From NCBI RefSeq assembly GCF_018531465.1, contig NZ_JAHDTF010000059.1:1-32553 (forward strand): a stretch of DNA of 32,553 bases, given 5' to 3'. The stretch is from Sphaerisporangium fuscum. GTDB lineage: Bacteria; Actinomycetota; Actinomycetes; Streptosporangiales; Streptosporangiaceae. Positions 7,332-14,214 of the stretch are shown here, one piece after another (the stretch's first letter is position 1; every line of letters begins with the position of its first letter). The notes beneath the pieces are model-generated. The model saw nothing but the letters and a program-made list of their open reading frames with translations. It made no database searches and was not told where the DNA came from. The translations under genes were made by a program, and so were the position numbers.

Positions 7332-8336
7332 CTAGTGGTCGGTGATGAGGGCGTCCAGGGCGGCTTGTTTGTCGGTTGCGGTCGGCGGGGCGTAGCGGCG
7401 GGTGGTGTCCAGCGACCGGTGCCCCAGGAGTTCGGCGACCAGGATGGGGTCTGTGCCGTCGCGGATGAGCTGGGTGGCGAAGGTGTGGCGCAGAACGTGG
7501 GGGCTGAAGGGGTCGGCGGGGTCGTCGCCCAGGCCGACGGCGTCGCCGAAGCCGGTGATGATGTCGCGGGCGGCGCGGTCGCTCAGGCGGCCGCCGCGGT
7601 GGTTGAGGAACATGGCGGCGTGGGTTTCGGCCCTTTTCCAGCCGGTGCGGGTTTCCAGCCAGTCGGTCAGGGCCTGGCGCAGGTCCGCATGGACGGGTAG
7701 CAGGCGGATCTTGCCGCTGTCGCGGCCTTTGCCGCGGATGCGTAGTTCGCCGTTACGGGCGGATAGGCGCACGTCGGCCACATCGAGGCCGACGACTTCG
7801 GAGATGCGCAGGCCGGCGTAGTAGGGCAGCAGGGCGATGGCCTTGTCGCGCGGGGATGCGGTGAGCTGGACGTGGTGGATGTAGCGGCGGGTGCGCTGGG
7901 CGTCCAGGGCGTGGGGGGCGGTGCGGCGGGAGTCGCGTTCGCGGCGGGCCTGGGGTTTGCCGAGCCCGCGGCGGGCGTAGAAGTCGTCGATGGCCGACAG
8001 GTAGGTGTCGATGGTGTTGGGGGCGCGGCGGCCGTTTTTGAGGTGGCGGCGGAAGTCGCCTACCGCGCCGGTGGCCGCGATGGGGTCGGTGAAGGGGTCG
8101 CCGTCCAGGGTGCCGGCGTCGGCCTGGTCGGCCAGCCAGGCCAGGTAGCCGCGCAGCCGGGAGGCGTACTTGGTCTTGGTGCCGTCGGCCAGCGGGGCGT
8201 GCTCGAGCGCGGCGGTGTAGTCGGCCAGGGCGGCGGCGTGGGGAAGGGGGAGCGGGACGGCCCGCGGCCGGGTTGTGTTTCCGGAAGCCGCTCCGGCCGG
8301 TGGTGTGGTCTGTGGGGTTGCGTTTCCGGAAGTCAC
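7332..8336 (-). CDS. tyrosine recombinase / integrase (second copy)
   Basis: This 334-aa protein has a core-binding domain at about residues 35-125 and a catalytic domain at about 145-325. Catalytic residues are Arg177 (GLRISEVVGL), Lys203 (RGKGRD), His280 and Arg283 (SPHVLRHTFATQL), His306 (LGHRSL) and Tyr315 (TTRRYAP). It resembles XerC/XerD-like recombinases and is only distantly like the 5.6-kb integrase. The GTG start lies 6 nt after a minus-strand TAGACT (-10), so the transcript is probably leaderless. Four copies of a 12-bp motif surround the start, two of them inside the first 20 codons, giving TSGN and SGN in the protein. Confidence 0.92.
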   Translation of the reverse strand: MTSGNATPQTTPPAGAASGNTTRPRAVPLPLPHAAALADYTAALEHAPLADGTKTKYASRLRGYLAWLADQADAGTLDGDPFTDPIAATGAVGDFRRHLKNGRRAPNTIDTYLSAIDDFYARRGLGKPQARRERDSRRTAPHALDAQRTRRYIHHVQLTASPRDKAIALLPYYAGLRISEVVGLDVADVRLSARNGELRIRGKGRDSGKIRLLPVHADLRQALTDWLETRTGWKRAETHAAMFLNHRGGRLSDRAARDIITGFGDAVGLGDDPADPFSPHVLRHTFATQLIRDGTDPILVAELLGHRSLDTTRRYAPPTATDKQAALDALITDH

Positions 8337-8375
8337 CCTCTCAGTCTACTTCCGGAAACGTGTGTTTCCGGAAGT
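8277..8375. repeat. four GTTTCCGGAAGT motifs around integrase start
   Basis: Copies lie at 8277-8288 (last base C), 8322-8333, 8364-8375, and inverted at 8348-8359. The last two form an inverted pair separated by 4 bp. The core TTCCGGAA is itself palindromic. They may be operators for the promoter they overlap, or binding sites of the recombinase (core pair plus arm sites). Confidence 0.7.
8343..8348 (-). promoter_or_regulatory. -10 of leaderless integrase transcript
   Basis: Minus-strand TAGACT fits TAnnnT and ends 6 nt before the GTG at 8336, the distance expected for a leaderless transcript. Its first base overlaps the motif copy at 8348-8359. Confidence 0.5.
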
Positions 8376-8488
8376 CATGAGGTAGGGTGGAGACACCGAG
8401 GACTTTTCGAGCGTTGGCACTCAGGTCGGCGTCGCCCCCGGCGAACCACCACCGGCCCCCTTAAGGGGCCCGGACAGGTCAGGCGACC

Positions 8489-9079
8489 ATGACGCCGACA
8501 CTTCTCTCTCAACCCGCGCCGCTGAGCCCCGTCTCATCGGCGATTCCTCGGGTCGATTCCGCGCTACGGCTCAGTCTCCACCCGGTGCTCGATCGGCGAG
8601 CCGTGGTGGACGGGGCCTGGTGGCCCTACTCCCGGGACGCGGCCGCCGAGTTGCCCGGCCTTATCGCCGCCGTCGACCAGCGACTGGGCCGCACCACGCT
8701 GCGGATAGGTCTGTACCGGGACGCGTGGCGGCACATCCCGCGCCGGATTGCGGCACGCGGGCGCCAGGTCCGCGTCGGCTGGTTCCGCTACACCGACCCT
8801 CACGTGATCACTCTCATCTTCGCCGCCGGTGAGCCGGTCGTCCTGTTGATCATCCCGCCAGGTACCGCCGTCGGCGCCGCCGAGGCCACGCTCAAGCTCA
8901 CCGTCCAGGACACCACCGGCGTGACCGCCGACGACATCCTCACCCTGGCGAGCCTGTCACGCGATCCCGTGTTCCGCGCGGGGACGACCGACGGTTCGGC
9001 CCGATGGGAGAACGAAGGAGGATCGGTCATCGCGCAGGAGGCGACCGCCTTGGGCGACCGACCGTCGGCACCCGCGTGA
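8489..9079 (+). CDS. DUF5994 family protein
   Basis: This 196-aa protein carries the features I associate with DUF5994, a family found widely in actinomycetes: VVDGAWWPYSRD at about residues 39-50, AAELPGLIAAVDQRLG, then a beta-rich part with VRVGWFRYTDPH and LLIIPPGTA. No catalytic motif is evident and the biochemical role of the family is unknown to me. The ATG at 8489 has only a weak upstream purine site. In many actinomycetes such genes sit near anti-sigma or STAS genes, as here, where an STAS gene follows after a structured 101-bp element that overlaps this gene's stop codon. Confidence 0.8.
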   Translation: MTPTLLSQPAPLSPVSSAIPRVDSALRLSLHPVLDRRAVVDGAWWPYSRDAAAELPGLIAAVDQRLGRTTLRIGLYRDAWRHIPRRIAARGRQVRVGWFRYTDPHVITLIFAAGEPVVLLIIPPGTAVGAAEATLKLTVQDTTGVTADDILTLASLSRDPVFRAGTTDGSARWENEGGSVIAQEATALGDRPSAPA

Positions 9080-9176
9080 GATGACCCATGTGCCGCCTGC
9101 CGGCCGGATCGAGCGGTCCAGGGACCGCCCGTTCCGGCGGCGGACCAATCTCCGGCCGGCAGGCTTCTCATCTCAC
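9076..9176. repeat. nested inverted repeat, structured RNA or terminator
   Basis: Three nested inverted pairs span 101 bp: GTGAGATGA (9076-9084) with its complement (9168-9176); CTGCCGGCCGGA (9097-9108) with its complement (9151-9162); and GCGGTCC (9113-9119) with GGACCGC (9122-9128). The outer arm contains the stop codon of the DUF5994 gene. It may be a terminator, a regulatory leader for the STAS gene, or a small palindromic mobile repeat. Confidence 0.65.
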
Positions 9177-9205
9177 TTCAGCTTCTTAACTCAAGGAGAC
9201 CTTCC

Positions 9206-9529
9206 ATGACCGTCACCGACACCTACCCGCTCGGCCTGGCCGACACGTCAAGGCCGACCACCGTCCACCTGTCCGGCGAGATCGACATCTTCACCAGCGC
9301 GGCGCTTCGCCGGCGACTGCTGAGCACGTTGCACTACAGCACGAGCCTGCTCATCCTCGACCTGTCACAGGTGTCGTTCTGCGATGCCGGCGGCTTGGCC
9401 GTCCTGGTCGGCGTCCAGCGCCACGCCCGGCTGATGGGCGTCACTCTGGCCCTGAGCGCGCCCCGCCCGTCCATGTCCCGGCTGCTGCACCTCACCGGCC
9501 TGGACCGCAGCCTGCCGATGGTGGCGTGA
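9206..9529 (+). CDS. STAS-domain anti-sigma factor antagonist-like
   Basis: This 107-aa protein is a single STAS domain: VHLSGEIDIFTSAALRRRL at about residues 20-38, LLILDLSQVSFCDAGGLAVLVG at about 48-69, and a C-terminal helix near LLHLTGLDRSL. STAS proteins of this size bind RsbW-like kinases and free a sigma factor when unphosphorylated. The usual D-S/A-S-G site is D60-A-G-G here, so the phosphorylatable Ser is missing. It may be constitutively active or use another signal. The start at 9206 has AAGGAGA 8 nt upstream. Its stop overlaps the GTG start of the desaturase (GTGA), so the two are translationally coupled. A matching RsbW-like ATPase lies in the transfer operon at 24.4 kb. Confidence 0.88.
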   Translation: MTVTDTYPLGLADTSRPTTVHLSGEIDIFTSAALRRRLLSTLHYSTSLLILDLSQVSFCDAGGLAVLVGVQRHARLMGVTLALSAPRPSMSRLLHLTGLDRSLPMVA

Positions 9530-10644
9530 CACCGGTGCGCGCCCAGATCCGGCAGGCTCCGGCCCCGGCGGCCCCGGCGGCCCCGGCGTACGACGGGCGA
9601 TCGGCGTTCCCGCACGGCCGGCAGCGCCTGACTGCTCCTGCCGGGCACACGGCGCTGACGGCCACGATCGTGCTCGCGCCGTTCATCGCGCTGGGCGCCG
9701 GCATCTGGCTGGCGTGGGGGCGCGGGATCACCCTCACCGACCTGCTGCTGGCCGCCTTCTTCTATGTCGTGACCGGGCTGGGGGTGACGGTCGGCTTCCA
9801 CCGGCTGCTGACCCACGGCTCCTTCACCGCCCGCCCGTGGCTGCGCGTCATCCTGGCCGTGGCCGGGTCGATGAGCTTCCAGGGCAACCTCATCGACTGG
9901 GTGGCCGTCCACCGCCGCCACCACGCCTTCACCGACCGGCCCGGCGACCCGCACTCCCCCTACCGCTACGGCACCGGTCCCGGCGGGCAACTGCGCGGCC
10001 TGGCCCACGCCCACGCGGGCTGGCTGTTCACCCACGAGCCCACCTCGGCCGCACGGTACGCCCCCGACCTGCTGCGCAACGACCCGGCCATGCTGCGAAT
10101 CTCACGCGCCTTCCCGGCCCTGTGCGCCGCCTCCCTGCTCCTGCCGTTCGCGGCGGGCTGGACGATCAGCGGCAGCCTCTACGGTGGGTTGACCGCGTTC
10201 ATCTGGGCCGGCCTGGTCCGCGTCGCCCTGCTGCAGCACGTCACCTGGAGCGTCAACTCCCTGTGCCACATGATCGGCGGCCGGCCCTACGGCACCCGCC
10301 GCCACGACCGCTCCACCGACCTGTGGCCCCTGGCCCTGCTGTCCTTCGGGGAAAGCTGGCACAACGGCCACCACAGCCAGCCCCGCTGCGCCCGCCACGG
10401 CCGCGGCCCTCGCCAGATCGACCCCTCCGCCGCGCTCATCAGCCTGTTCGAACGCCTGAACTGGGCCACCAACGTGCACTGGCAGCCCCCCGACGTCCTC
10501 CAGCACCATCGCACGGTGGGGAGCAAACACACGCTGCGCACCAGCGCCCCAGCCTCTAGGGAGAGTATCGGGTTGCGATCAAGGGGTGGTCCGGGTGAGG
10601 TCTTTGACCCAGATCTGCGCACGGCAACGGCGTCACAGCGTTGA
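9526..10644 (+). CDS. acyl-CoA/acyl-lipid fatty-acid desaturase
   Basis: This 372-aa membrane di-iron desaturase has three histidine boxes: HRLLTH at residues 92-97, HRRHH at 129-133 and HNGHH at 279-283. Hydrophobic segments at about 44-64, 71-91, 105-120, 196-216 and 219-237 fit the delta-9 desaturase topology. These enzymes insert a cis double bond in saturated acyl chains using oxygen and an electron donor, and they adjust membrane fluidity. The first 35 residues are Pro/Ala-rich and the last 60 are variable. It starts with GTG at 9526, overlapping the STAS stop. Coupling to an STAS gene suggests a link to stress or cold signalling (inference). Confidence 0.92.
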   Translation: MTPVRAQIRQAPAPAAPAAPAYDGRSAFPHGRQRLTAPAGHTALTATIVLAPFIALGAGIWLAWGRGITLTDLLLAAFFYVVTGLGVTVGFHRLLTHGSFTARPWLRVILAVAGSMSFQGNLIDWVAVHRRHHAFTDRPGDPHSPYRYGTGPGGQLRGLAHAHAGWLFTHEPTSAARYAPDLLRNDPAMLRISRAFPALCAASLLLPFAAGWTISGSLYGGLTAFIWAGLVRVALLQHVTWSVNSLCHMIGGRPYGTRRHDRSTDLWPLALLSFGESWHNGHHSQPRCARHGRGPRQIDPSAALISLFERLNWATNVHWQPPDVLQHHRTVGSKHTLRTSAPASRESIGLRSRGGPGEVFDPDLRTATASQR

Positions 10645-10839
10645 TCGACTCTGTGCCGACCAGGAACAGGGAGCTCCAGCCGGGCACGACGCGGCGGCCG
10701 ACCACCCGAAGGCCTATACGGGGTGTCCACCAGCGCCTCTACAGCGACCGCGCCGCCAGCTCCGGCAAGCGGAGGTTCTCCAAGACCGCCTCCTAACGGA
10801 CGCCGATAAGCCCATTCGCTCACCTTGCACGGCCACACC

Positions 10840-10870
10840 AAAAAAAGGGGGGCCTGCGCAGCCCCCTCTT
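10840..10870 (-). terminator. intrinsic terminator with T7 tail
   Basis: Read on the minus strand, a GC stem (arms near GAGGGGGC and GCCCCCC) is followed by seven T residues. It lies 40 bases past the stop of the 111-aa gene and fits a classic rho-independent terminator, which is rare in such GC-rich DNA. Confidence 0.75.
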
Positions 10871-10909
10871 ACCGTCGGAGATCCCCGGCAAAACGAGGAT
10901 TCTGTCCCG

Positions 10910-11245
10910 TTACTCCCAGGTAAACATGAGGACGACAATGTCGCCGGTGCCGGGGTGCCGGGCAACGGCGTGCCCGGCTTGGACCAGCACCCAGGCTACC
11001 GCCAGGTGCACCGCCGCGGACAAAGACGGCTGGGCGGCGCTGACGCCCGCCTCGGCGCCGCCGGCGGGCAGCCCGGCCGGGTAGTACGAAGACCTCCACC
11101 GGATGCCCACCCCGCCGCGCACCTCGAACACCTCAAGCCCGCCCCGCCTGTCCGCTTCGTCGCACACCGGGAATCCCACCCAGGTCAGGTCATGGCGGAC
11201 CCGGGCGAGCAGGTCCGCGACAGAGGCGTCGAGCATGCCCGGCAC
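10910..11245 (-). CDS. small protein, paralog of the 13.5-kb gene
   Basis: This 111-aa protein begins VPGMLDASVADLLARVRHDL and contains a GVGIRWRSS strand and a late helix AVAWVLVQAGHAVARH. The order of an N-terminal helix, a GV-x-(I/V)RW strand, and a helix followed by AG(H/Y)AV matches the protein at 13482-13844, so I regard them as diverged relatives. No catalytic motif is seen. The GTG at 11245 has GGAAGG 8 nt upstream; an ATG three codons later is possible. An intrinsic terminator follows, so this is probably a single-gene unit. Function unknown. Confidence 0.7.
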   Translation of the reverse strand: MPGMLDASVADLLARVRHDLTWVGFPVCDEADRRGGLEVFEVRGGVGIRWRSSYYPAGLPAGGAEAGVSAAQPSLSAAVHLAVAWVLVQAGHAVARHPGTGDIVVLMFTWE

Positions 11246-11360
11246 TTACCCAGCCTTCCACCAGACAACCGCGGGGCCCACCAGCGGTGAGCTGCGGGAA
11301 CGGGCTTAGCGTACGTTTTCGTTCCGCCACACCCCCCGAGGCCACCGGCGCCATGCTGCC

Positions 11361-11512
11361 CGGCAAGAAGAAGACCGGCCGGCCTCGCGCTATCGGCTCG
11401 CCGAGCTGGCCACACTGCGCCGCCTAGTCGACGACGGCGTCTCGGTCACCGAAGCCTCCCACACCCTCAAGTCGGCCGCTCCACCGCCTACGCGGCACTC
11501 ACGCGACGCTGA
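11361..11512 (+). pseudogene. decayed serine recombinase C-terminal end
   Basis: Reading across frames gives KKTGRPRAI, then LATLRRLVDDGVSVTEASHTLK, then VGRSTAYAALTRR and a stop. This is the order of the C-terminal helix-turn-helix of Hin/resolvase-type serine recombinases. At least two frameshifts are needed (near 11395 and 11470), and the catalytic domain is absent. It is a remnant of a lost resolvase or invertase. Confidence 0.6.
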
Positions 11513-11745
11513 CCAGCAGCTATGCCATCCCGCGGCCCGTTTCTGCCGTATTCGTGTGGCACCCCAATTACACGCGAACCCGGCACCCGAGATCAGTGTT
11601 CGGTCAGGAAGTCGGCGGGAGAGATCTACGCTTCCCTCATCCGCTCGATGCAGCAGCCGTCGGTCTGGTCGCGCCCCCGGGGATCGACCGACCATCGGGG
11701 TGGTCGACCCGCGTCTCGTCCGTGCTGGACGAGGAAGGGGAAGCC

Positions 11746-11868
11746 ATGGCTGCCAATCGTCGGCGGCGTCGCCGGCCTGACTGGAACGCGTGGGGACCGC
11801 TCATCTTCCGAGCGCTCCTCACCGCGCTGGAGATGGCGGCGAGGTGGTGGATCGGCGGGCCCAGGTAG
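11746..11868 (+). CDS. 40-aa basic, hydrophobic peptide
   Basis: The frame starts ATG at 11746 with GGAAGGGG about 5 nt upstream. The product is MAANRRRRRRPDWNAWG followed by a mostly hydrophobic helix (PLIFRALLTALEMAARWW). A highly basic head plus an amphipathic or membrane helix could suggest a membrane-associated small protein. A hairpin (11893-11925) follows. The frame stays open upstream to 11554, but no ribosome-binding site supports the longer form. I recognise no family; its existence rests on the start site and the terminator. Confidence 0.45.
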   Translation: MAANRRRRRRPDWNAWGPLIFRALLTALEMAARWWIGGPR

Positions 11869-11892
11869 AACCCGGGCCCGCCCGCGCGAGTC

Positions 11893-11925
11893 GCCCCCGT
11901 CGTGATTGGCCATCGGGGCGGGGGC
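11893..11925 (+). terminator. hairpin after the 40-aa gene
   Basis: GCCCCCG at 11893-11899 pairs with CGGGGGC at 11919-11925; an alternative register uses CGGGG at 11914-11918. No T-tract follows. Confidence 0.4.
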
Positions 11926-12255
11926 GGCCTCGTGATCTGCCCACTGTAGACATCTGGCCTGCGGCTCCACTAATCCGTGATGGAGCTCATCGCGGGAATG
12001 AGCACACCCCTGGGGATGGGAATCCTCTACCTCGCCCCTCGAAGCGCTCGGGCGCCTGCAGACCTTCTACTGCGACCGCACCTGCCCATGTCAGCGGAAG
12101 GATGTCCGTTTTCCCACGCCGCGCGGACGCCGGTCCGGTGGTGCGGCCGAGGGATCTGTTCCTGGGGGGCGCGACGGTGTTTGCCCGTCTTCTGGGTTTG
12201 CCTGTCGGCCGTGACCGCCCTGTGCAGCTCTCTGGTCAATGAGACTTTCAGCAGC
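11926..12255. other. gene-free stretch carrying first long direct repeat
   Basis: I see no supportable gene here. It contains the first copy of a 52-bp direct repeat (12180-12231). Plus-strand frames that continue into 12256-13485 are the antisense of the Phd-like gene. Confidence 0.45.
12180..12231. repeat. 52-bp direct repeat, copy 1
   Basis: This matches 13919-13970 in the same orientation with four mismatches in 52 bases. It begins TTTGCCCGTCTTCTGGGTT. The two copies flank the Phd-like gene and the 120-aa gene, a unit of about 1.74 kb. Confidence 0.75.
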
Positions 12256-13359
12256 TCACATGTCCACGATGACCACGGGCCGCTTGCGCTCGTGGCCCTG
12301 TGGCGGCGGGCCGACGAGCACCAGGTGGAAGCCCGCCTGGTCGTGCAGGCGAGCCGGGTCGACCTCGTTCTGGTAGCCGTGGAAGTAGCGGAACAGCCGG
12401 ATCCGCCCGGCCTTGTGCAGCTCGACCAGGGCCCACCGGGCCGACTCGGCGGGCAGGCGCAGGTCCTTGGCCAGCGAGGCGATCGTGGTGAGCAGCGGCC
12501 CGCCGAACATGCCGGAAGCGCTGTCCCAGATCTCCTTGGCGGTGTACCCGACGACGTCGTCGGGCACCTCGGCCGGTGGGGTGACCTCGAGGTCGGCGAG
12601 CATCGCCGAGGCCTCGGCCAGCGCGGTGGCCAGCCGCCCGCGGGCGCCCCAAAGCACGGTGTTGTTCCCCAGGGCCGGGCCGGCGGCGGCGATGACGGCC
12701 TGCAGCTGCTCGATCCGCTGGATCCACCCGTGCCAGTCCAGCGCCTCGCCCTGCCCAGGGTGCCGGGCGTCGGCTCGGGTGAGCTCGGCGACCCGGGCCT
12801 CGATGTCGCGGGCGAACGCCCGCCGCGGTTCCTCCTCATCGCGCAGCCGGTTCACCTGGTTCAGGTATCCGGCCTGCCGCTGCTCGTACACCCAGTCCTC
12901 GTCGGGGTCGTCGACCGTGGGCTGGTCGCGTTCGGCGGCGAGTTCGGCTTCCACCGCCTGGTCGACCGCGTTGCGGAAGTCGGAGGCGAGCCGGTCGAGC
13001 GCCTCCCACACCCGCAGGTAGGCCCGCGCCCACAGCACCTCGGTCGCCCCCAGCGTCGCGTCACCGACCCGGTGCAGCCGCTCGTAGTCGACGTGCCGCT
13101 GCTCGCGTTCGGCGGCCGCCAGTTCCTCGGAGCGGCGGAGCTGCTCGCGGGACCGGGCCGCCTCGGCCGGCACCACCGCGGCGACGGGCGTGCCGTGCTT
13201 GGTCAGGTAGGCCACCTCATCCAGGTAGCGCGCCCGGTCGGCCAGCTCGCCCAGCATCTTCCGCGCTTCCCGCAGCCCGACCTCACGCCCCGCCGGCGGC
13301 TCCGCACCGGCCCCGGCTGCGGCCGTGGCGGTGTCCGGCGTCTCGTCTTCGAAGACCAT
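12256..13359 (-). CDS. Phd/YefM-like fusion protein
   Basis: This protein of about 367 aa has near its start (residues 27-65) VGLREARKMLGELADRARYLDEVAYLTKHGTPVAAVVP. This resembles the DNA-binding and dimerisation fold of Phd/YefM antitoxins, including the conserved T-K-x-G-x-P-V-A-x-V strand. A long charged helical region follows (about 66-200), then a C-terminal part with a likely winged helix (LAKDLRLPAESARWALVELHKAGRIRLFRY). No toxin gene is adjacent. Phd-type proteins repress their own operons by binding palindromes with a TGTACA core, and such a palindrome, TGTGTACACA, lies 9 bases upstream. I prefer the ATG at 13359 over 13368 because MVFE is shared with the second gene under the same operator. 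It may be a regulator of at least two genes rather than an antitoxin. Confidence 0.75.
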   Translation of the reverse strand: MVFEDETPDTATAAAGAGAEPPAGREVGLREARKMLGELADRARYLDEVAYLTKHGTPVAAVVPAEAARSREQLRRSEELAAAEREQRHVDYERLHRVGDATLGATEVLWARAYLRVWEALDRLASDFRNAVDQAVEAELAAERDQPTVDDPDEDWVYEQRQAGYLNQVNRLRDEEEPRRAFARDIEARVAELTRADARHPGQGEALDWHGWIQRIEQLQAVIAAAGPALGNNTVLWGARGRLATALAEASAMLADLEVTPPAEVPDDVVGYTAKEIWDSASGMFGGPLLTTIASLAKDLRLPAESARWALVELHKAGRIRLFRYFHGYQNEVDPARLHDQAGFHLVLVGPPPQGHERKRPVVIVDM

Positions 13360-13365
13360 GAGCCA

Positions 13366-13392
13366 CATGTGTACACAACGAGCACAAGGCGC
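13366..13392 (-). promoter_or_regulatory. TGTGTACACA operator, copy 1
   Basis: A perfect 10-bp palindrome TGTGTACACA (13368-13377) lies within a 27-bp block that is identical to 16351-16377. Palindromes with a TGTACA core are known operators of Phd/YefM-type repressors. The block lies immediately upstream of the Phd-like gene. Confidence 0.65.
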
Positions 13393-13481
13393 GCCGGGGA
13401 ACGGTTACATGGACCGCGTGATCGACAGCGCTTGCCAGTTCGGGATAGCCACGGCGCAGTGTCACCGGTAGCGTCACGGCC

Positions 13482-13844
13482 GTGACCGACATGTCTCCTG
13501 GTGACCTACAGCAGTTGGAAGACGACGTCGCTCAGTTGCTCGGCGCGGCCGGGCTTCCGCGCGCGGTCTCGGAGAAGTCCGCAGGGTTCTCTCTCCGCCG
13601 CCATCGCCGGGGGGTCGATGTGCGCTGGTCGGTGGACCCCGCCTTCGATGAGCTGACCATCGGCCAGGACGATGATCACCCAGTGGTGCGTTTCGAGCTG
13701 GACGTGTGGAACGCCATGGTGAGCGCCTTTGCCGAGATCCTGGTGAAGGCCGGCTACGCGGTGCGCATGCGCATGCCCAACGCCGAGGATCGAGATTTCG
13801 AGCTCACCGTCCTCGCGGGGCCGAACCAGGCTGATGGTCGGTGA
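13482..13844 (+). CDS. small protein, paralog of the 11-kb gene
   Basis: This 120-aa protein has an N-terminal helix (LQQLEDDVAQLLGAAGLPR), a GVDVRWSVD strand and a late helix with LVKAGYAVRMR. The same features appear in the protein encoded at 10910-11245. No enzyme motif is visible. Its GTG start at 13482 lies 7 nt after TAGCGT (13469-13474), a TAnnnT -10, and no ribosome-binding site is present, so I infer a leaderless transcript. It diverges from the Phd-like gene with a 122-bp gap, and the pair sits between the two 52-bp direct repeats. Function unknown. Confidence 0.7.
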   Translation: MTDMSPGDLQQLEDDVAQLLGAAGLPRAVSEKSAGFSLRRHRRGVDVRWSVDPAFDELTIGQDDDHPVVRFELDVWNAMVSAFAEILVKAGYAVRMRMPNAEDRDFELTVLAGPNQADGR

Positions 13845-13918
13845 AGCTCATGCTGAGTGCGGTCTGACACTCGTCCTCGACGGGGGCAGACCAAATAGGC
13901 GTGCCACCGGAATACGGC

Positions 13919-13970
13919 TTTGCCCGTCTTCTGGGTTCGCCTGTTGGCCGTGATCGCCCTGTGCGGCTCT
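13919..13970. repeat. 52-bp direct repeat, copy 2
   Basis: This is the second copy of the 12180-12231 repeat, in the same orientation (48 of 52 bases identical). It lies 75 bases past the stop of the 120-aa gene. Confidence 0.75.
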
Positions 13971-14214
13971 GCTCCTGGCAGCGCCGAGCCGCAGCGATGC
14001 CTTCTGCCCGACGGTCGGCACCTAGGCGCGTTTTCCCTGGTCAGAGCGTTGTGATCATGGATGTGAGGGCGAATAATCGTCTTTTGGGGTTCCGTGTGGA
14101 GCTGGCCAGGCTGACCGAGCGGCACCCTTGGAGGCCAGACCCCCTGGGGGTGCTTGACCGGCGATCCGGGCCGGACCCACGCAGACGGCAGACGTCACTG
14201 CGGAGGGACACACC

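Noticed and set aside
11977..13485. A 502-residue plus-strand frame
   Set aside because: It is antisense to the Phd-like gene, which has a family match and an operator.
13930..13970. GGGTTCGCC resembling a tRNA T-loop
   Set aside because: No acceptor stem, anticodon arm or CCA context can be built, and the other copy of the repeat has a changed base here.
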